DNA of 64,000 bases from contig NZ_BAAACZ010000017.1 of assembly GCF_039521975.1 (NCBI RefSeq), positions 1 to 64,000 of the forward strand. Direction: 5' to 3'. This DNA is from Alkalibacillus silvisoli (GTDB taxonomy: Bacteria > Bacillota > Bacilli > Bacillales > Alkalibacillaceae). Positions 60,773 to 64,000 of the stretch are shown one piece after another. The position numbers were made by a program, and so were the translations under genes. The notes beneath the pieces are model-generated. The model worked only from the letters and a program-made list of their open reading frames with translations, made no database searches and had not been told where the DNA came from. Each line of letters starts with the position of its first letter. The first letter of the stretch is position 1.

Positions 60773-61936
60773 ATGGAGAATTTTAATTTTCATAACCCAA
60801 CGAAATTAGTTTTTGGTAGAGGTCAATTAGAGCAATTGCCATCATTAATTCCAGAAGGTGTTAAACGTGTTTTAGTCATTTATGGTGGTGGAAGTATAAA
60901 GCGTAATGGAATTTTTACAAATGTCATGAAGAAATTAACTAGCAATGGTTATGAACCGTTTGAATTAGGTGGTGTAGAGCCAAATCCTCGTTTATCTACA
61001 GTTAATAAAGGTGCTGACTTATGTAAGGAAAACGGTATTGACTTCTTATTAGCTGTCGGTGGAGGGAGTGTAATTGATTGTGCTAAGACTGTTGCTTCTG
61101 CGGCTAAATATGATGGTGATGCGTGGGACTTAGTGACAAAGAAAGTTCATCCTGAAGAAGCGTTACCATTAGGTACGGTGTTAACTTTAGCTGCTACAGG
61201 GTCTGAGATGAATACTGGTGCGGTCATTACGAATTGGGAAACAAATGAAAAGTATGGCTGGGGTTCACCACTCTCTTATCCGGTTTTCTCAATTTTAGAT
61301 CCTGTCCATACATATTCAGTACCAGAAGATCAGACTGTGTACGGGATGGTTGATATGATGAGTCATATTTTAGAGCAGTATTTCCACACACCAACGAATT
61401 CTCCGGTTCAAGATCGTATGGCTGAAGGGATTTTACGTTCGATTATTGAAACAGCTCCGAAATTAATGAATAATTTGGAATCGTATGAGCATCGTGAAAC
61501 CATTATGTATGCTGGTACTATGGCGTTTAATGGTATTTTACAGATGGGATATCGCGGTGATTGGGCAACACACAATATTGAGCATGCTGTTTCAGCAATT
61601 TATGATATCCCTCATGCAGGTGGGTTATCGATTATCTTCCCTAACTGGATGAAACATAATTTAAATGTTGATGTAACTCGATTTAAACAATTAGCAACGC
61701 GCGTATTTGGTGTTGAGCCTACAGGTAAATCTGATAAGGAAGTCGCTTTAGAAGGCATTGAGCGTTTGAGACAATTTTGGAGTGCTTTAGGTGCACCAAC
61801 ACGCTTAGCTGACTATGATATTGATGATTCTAAACTTGAATTAATGGTTGATCGAGCAATGGCTCGTGGGCCGTTTGGTAACTTCACTAAGCTACATGAA
61901 GACGATGTTAGAAGTATTTTACAAATGTCATTATAA
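60773..61936 (+). CDS. yugJ: Iron-containing alcohol (butanol) dehydrogenase YugJ
   Basis: 387-residue group III alcohol dehydrogenase: GGGSVIDCAKTVA for NAD(P), TLAATGSEMN, DMMSHILEQYFH and NIEHAVSAIYDIPHAGGLS with the metal-binding His residues. The length equals B. subtilis YugJ (NADH-dependent butanol dehydrogenase type). The real substrate may be other aldehydes or alcohols. AAAGGAGTG precedes the ATG at 60773. Confidence 0.9.
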   Translation: MENFNFHNPTKLVFGRGQLEQLPSLIPEGVKRVLVIYGGGSIKRNGIFTNVMKKLTSNGYEPFELGGVEPNPRLSTVNKGADLCKENGIDFLLAVGGGSVIDCAKTVASAAKYDGDAWDLVTKKVHPEEALPLGTVLTLAATGSEMNTGAVITNWETNEKYGWGSPLSYPVFSILDPVHTYSVPEDQTVYGMVDMMSHILEQYFHTPTNSPVQDRMAEGILRSIIETAPKLMNNLESYEHRETIMYAGTMAFNGILQMGYRGDWATHNIEHAVSAIYDIPHAGGLSIIFPNWMKHNLNVDVTRFKQLATRVFGVEPTGKSDKEVALEGIERLRQFWSALGAPTRLADYDIDDSKLELMVDRAMARGPFGNFTKLHEDDVRSILQMSL

Positions 61937-61954
61937 TTAAGAAATACCCCCCAA

Positions 61955-61985
61955 CCTGTCTAGTTGTATCTAGGCAGTTTTTTCA
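61955..61985 (+). terminator. Terminator after yugJ
   Basis: CTGTCTAG/CTAGGCAG stem with one mismatch and six T. Confidence 0.7.
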
Positions 61986-62101
61986 TTCAAAGTCCAACAC
62001 TAAATGCAGCGATTTTTGTTTACCAGTTCTTTTCTTAAATTAAATTAACAAATGCGTACACACTATGACCAACTAAAATAATGGAAGATGGTGATGATAA
62101 A

Positions 62102-62509
62102 ATGAAAGCACTTGATTCAGGAATTGAAAATCAAGCATATTCATTTGAAGATATAGAAAACATATTAAGTCCTTTAGAATTTTCAGTAGGAGGAAATTGG
62201 GAATACGATCATGCTTATTTTGATCATAAACTTGAGCGAAATGACGAAGAGTATGCATTTATTCGTATACCTGTCTCGACTGAGATTGGTACAATTGGTG
62301 AGAAAAATGCCCAGATAAGAGTAGGAAAACCGTTTCTTTTAGTTCATAGGTTTGAAGCGGGCATTGATCATCAAAGTATTTCAGGAAATGTACAAGCTGG
62401 TTTTAACCAGTTCCAAGCACCAGAAGACCCTGATGCTGAAGTGGATGATAGCTATGTACAGCGAGCTGAAGCAGTCATGAAAAAAGTAGATAGAGCCTTA
62501 TTGCAGTAG
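62102..62509 (+). CDS. yugN: YugN-like family protein
   Basis: 135-residue soluble protein with FSVGGNWEYDHAYFDHKL and AFIRIPVSTEIGTI, characteristic of the YugN-like family (function unknown). It overlaps the end of the opposing yugO by 12 bases, as in B. subtilis where yugN and yugO are neighbours. ATG 62102 follows GGTGAT weakly; an ATG seven codons upstream is possible. Confidence 0.82.
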   Translation: MKALDSGIENQAYSFEDIENILSPLEFSVGGNWEYDHAYFDHKLERNDEEYAFIRIPVSTEIGTIGEKNAQIRVGKPFLLVHRFEAGIDHQSISGNVQAGFNQFQAPEDPDAEVDDSYVQRAEAVMKKVDRALLQ

Positions 62510-63502
62510 CTCTTTTGTTACAATAATTTTATCTTCTGCTTTAAATGTTTGATCTGAAGGTGGGTTGATAACAATTTCGTCGTTACGAATGTAGCCAATT
62601 AATAATTTACCGTTTTCTTTTGCTTGATTAGTTAATTGTAATACGGTTTGGTCAACCCACTGATCTTCAACTTTATGAACAATAAACTGTTGTTGAGAAA
62701 GTAAAGCCATGATGTATTCAAAAGCTTTCACGTATTCATGTCCTGATAATTCGTGAAAGAAAAGTGTACTTGTTGATTCATTTGTACAAATAACTTCTGT
62801 TGCCCCAGCACGCTCAGCATTCAATTTTTGCTTCTCTGTTAAAATTTCGACTAAAATGGGTATACGATGGTTTAATCCTCTTGCGGTAATAATGACAAGA
62901 ATGGTATGAATATCTGCTTCTCGCTCGACTTTTGATTGATCCGCTGTGACAATAATTTTATTTGCTTTTTCTAAATTGGCAGTTTCCCATGTATGGTCAA
63001 TAGATGGGTCACCATTAATAAAGTGAACGTTAGTATCATTCACCGGATCTTCTTTAAGTGTTTCATCAATTAAGACGATATCGACCTTTCCTTCATATTG
63101 AGTGTCAATTAGGTTAATTAAGTTGCGTGTTCGCTCATTCCAACCGACAATAATATAGTGTTCTTCACCGTGGAAAGCAACTTGGCCACTTTTATAATCC
63201 TCTTCTCTTTTAATTGCACCGCTTGAGAGTGTCACCATATAAAAAGTTAATAACCCTCCTCCTGCCAATATTAGTAAGATCGTTAAGAGTTGGCCAAGAG
63301 TTGATTGTGGAACGAAATCACCATAACCAACTGTAGCCCCTGTTATAAATGCAAACCAGATCCCCTCAAACGCCGTTTTGAACTCTTTTGGCTCTACTAA
63401 ATGCATAATGTATCCAAATACCAACATAATCGTGAGAACGGTTAGTAAAAGTCTTAGAAAAATCGGAATTTGAAAATAAATACGAAAAAAACGGTAAATC
63501 AT
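62498..63502 (-). CDS. yugO: Potassium channel YugO
   Basis: 334-residue two-span K+ channel with a cytosolic RCK domain. Spans lie at about 15-35 and 72-95, with the filter TVGYGD at 57-62. The RCK Rossmann fold begins YIIVGWNERTRNLI (about 112). In B. subtilis YugO carries potassium signals in biofilms together with the small protein MstX, which is not found next to it here. AGGGGTGATC precedes the ATG. Confidence 0.9.
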   Translation of the reverse strand: MIYRFFRIYFQIPIFLRLLLTVLTIMLVFGYIMHLVEPKEFKTAFEGIWFAFITGATVGYGDFVPQSTLGQLLTILLILAGGGLLTFYMVTLSSGAIKREEDYKSGQVAFHGEEHYIIVGWNERTRNLINLIDTQYEGKVDIVLIDETLKEDPVNDTNVHFINGDPSIDHTWETANLEKANKIIVTADQSKVEREADIHTILVIITARGLNHRIPILVEILTEKQKLNAERAGATEVICTNESTSTLFFHELSGHEYVKAFEYIMALLSQQQFIVHKVEDQWVDQTVLQLTNQAKENGKLLIGYIRNDEIVINPPSDQTFKAEDKIIVTKELLQ

Positions 63503-63575
63503 CTGATCACCCCTATCTCTCTAATGTTCATTGTTACCTTACTTGAATATTTTTATAAATCTTTCATGAAATAAA

Positions 63576-63606
63576 AAAAGCATATGAAAATTAATTCACA
63601 TGCTCT
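63576..63606 (-). terminator. Terminator of the TraR/DksA-like gene
   Basis: On the minus strand AGCATGTGAA/TTCATATGCT (one mismatch) with a four-base loop and seven T. Confidence 0.8.
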
Positions 63607-63616
63607 GTAATCTGTT

Positions 63617-63958
63617 CTATAGTTTAAAACGAGCTGTAGGCATTGCCTCTAACCTTTCATATGGAATTAAATCTCCAGTCTTTTCACAGATTCCATATGT
63701 TCCTTGCTCCATCTTTTCTAAGGCGTGATCAATTTCTTTTAATTGTTCCTGAGCTCTAGAATGCATTGCAGTATCTTTTTGTCGTTCGTATAATTCTGTT
63801 GCTGAATCTCCAGGATGTTGATCATCTAGTGAATTCAGCTCTCCAACCGATTCTTCTATTAATGCCGGAGCCTCTTCAAACTCCTCGATTTGTTTTACAA
63901 GTCGTTTGCGCTCTTCAAGCATTTGTGCTCGAAGTAAACTCCATTGTTCCAAAGACAT
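63617..63958 (-). CDS. TraR/DksA-like protein (YteA/YlyA type) without the zinc-finger cysteines
   Basis: 113-residue protein: an N-terminal coiled coil (about 8-40), the DksA-like acidic HPGDSATELYERQKD segment, then LEKMEQGTYGICEKTGDLIPYERLEAMPTARF. Only one of the usual Cys of the C4 finger remains. YteA-type sporulation proteins of Bacilli show similar loss, so it may still work as an RNA-polymerase-binding helper. GAGGTG precedes the ATG. The gene's upstream region runs off the window. Confidence 0.75.
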   Translation of the reverse strand: MSLEQWSLLRAQMLEERKRLVKQIEEFEEAPALIEESVGELNSLDDQHPGDSATELYERQKDTAMHSRAQEQLKEIDHALEKMEQGTYGICEKTGDLIPYERLEAMPTARFKL

Positions 63959-64000
63959 TATGACACCTCATTTTTTTGTGTGTTCAACGACACCAATCGT

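Overview
The window reads as ordinary chromosome of a low-GC, spore-forming Bacillaceae. Most genes are recognisable orthologues of Bacillus subtilis genes in conserved neighbourhoods (the yusM-fadNAE-yusI-gcvH-yusF-yusE-metNPQ block, the yunE/D/C/B-lytH-yutDEFG block, the yutI-yuzD-yuzB-dapF-yutM-yumC-yumB-yuiBCDE block, and yugI/J/N/O). Several secreted or exported proteins carry strongly acidic stretches, and there are Na+-coupled transporters of the NhaC and SNF families. This suggests, as inference only, a moderately halophilic or alkaliphilic genus. No rRNA, tRNA, prophage or CRISPR was seen.

Layout. 1-5.6 kb: the tail of an ISL3-type insertion sequence, yndM, yqhV, an MFS exporter, an ABC-F ATPase and a SEDS-family (FtsW/RodA) gene. 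5.6-9 kb: a zinc operon on the minus strand (znuA-znuC-znuB-zur) with two Zur boxes at its promoter. 9-16 kb: copZ beside a decayed PCYCGC-type gene, then fadM and the fatty-acid beta-oxidation genes fadN-fadA-fadE with a FadR-type operator. 16-21.5 kb: yusI, gcvH, yusF, yusE, a TlpA-like thioredoxin, and metNPQ behind two complete S-box riboswitches in series. 22-27.5 kb: the sufCDSUB iron-sulfur operon. 28-37.5 kb: yunE-yunD-yunC-yunB, a lysine riboswitch with an NhaC-family transporter, an SNF transporter, an ISL3 remnant and lytH. 37.5-51 kb: small yut/yuz/yui genes, dapF, yumC, a type II NADH dehydrogenase, pepA and bioY. 51-57 kb: deoD, a release-factor-like protein and the riboflavin operon ribDE-BA-H behind an FMN riboswitch that appears to act on translation. 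57-64 kb: a Cu/Zn superoxide dismutase lipoprotein, a lipoprotein, a malY/patB gene broken by one stop codon, yugI, yugJ, yugN, yugO and a TraR/DksA-like gene.

The least-explained content is in the intergenic regions. Three arrays of 20- or 21-bp direct repeats (4029-4349, 16131-16250, 47987-48090) have different unit sequences. Each begins a short distance after an intrinsic terminator. A dispersed terminator-like hairpin occurs three times downstream of genes, and each copy is followed by the same kind of 20-22-bp units. There is also a MITE-like 288-bp element, a 142-bp palindromic element nested in the ISL3 remnant, and four decayed genes (PCYCGC lipoprotein, sugar O-acetyltransferase, ISL3 transposase, malY). 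I found no new enzymatic or defence system. The repeat arrays and the riboswitch arrangements are the most useful items to follow up.
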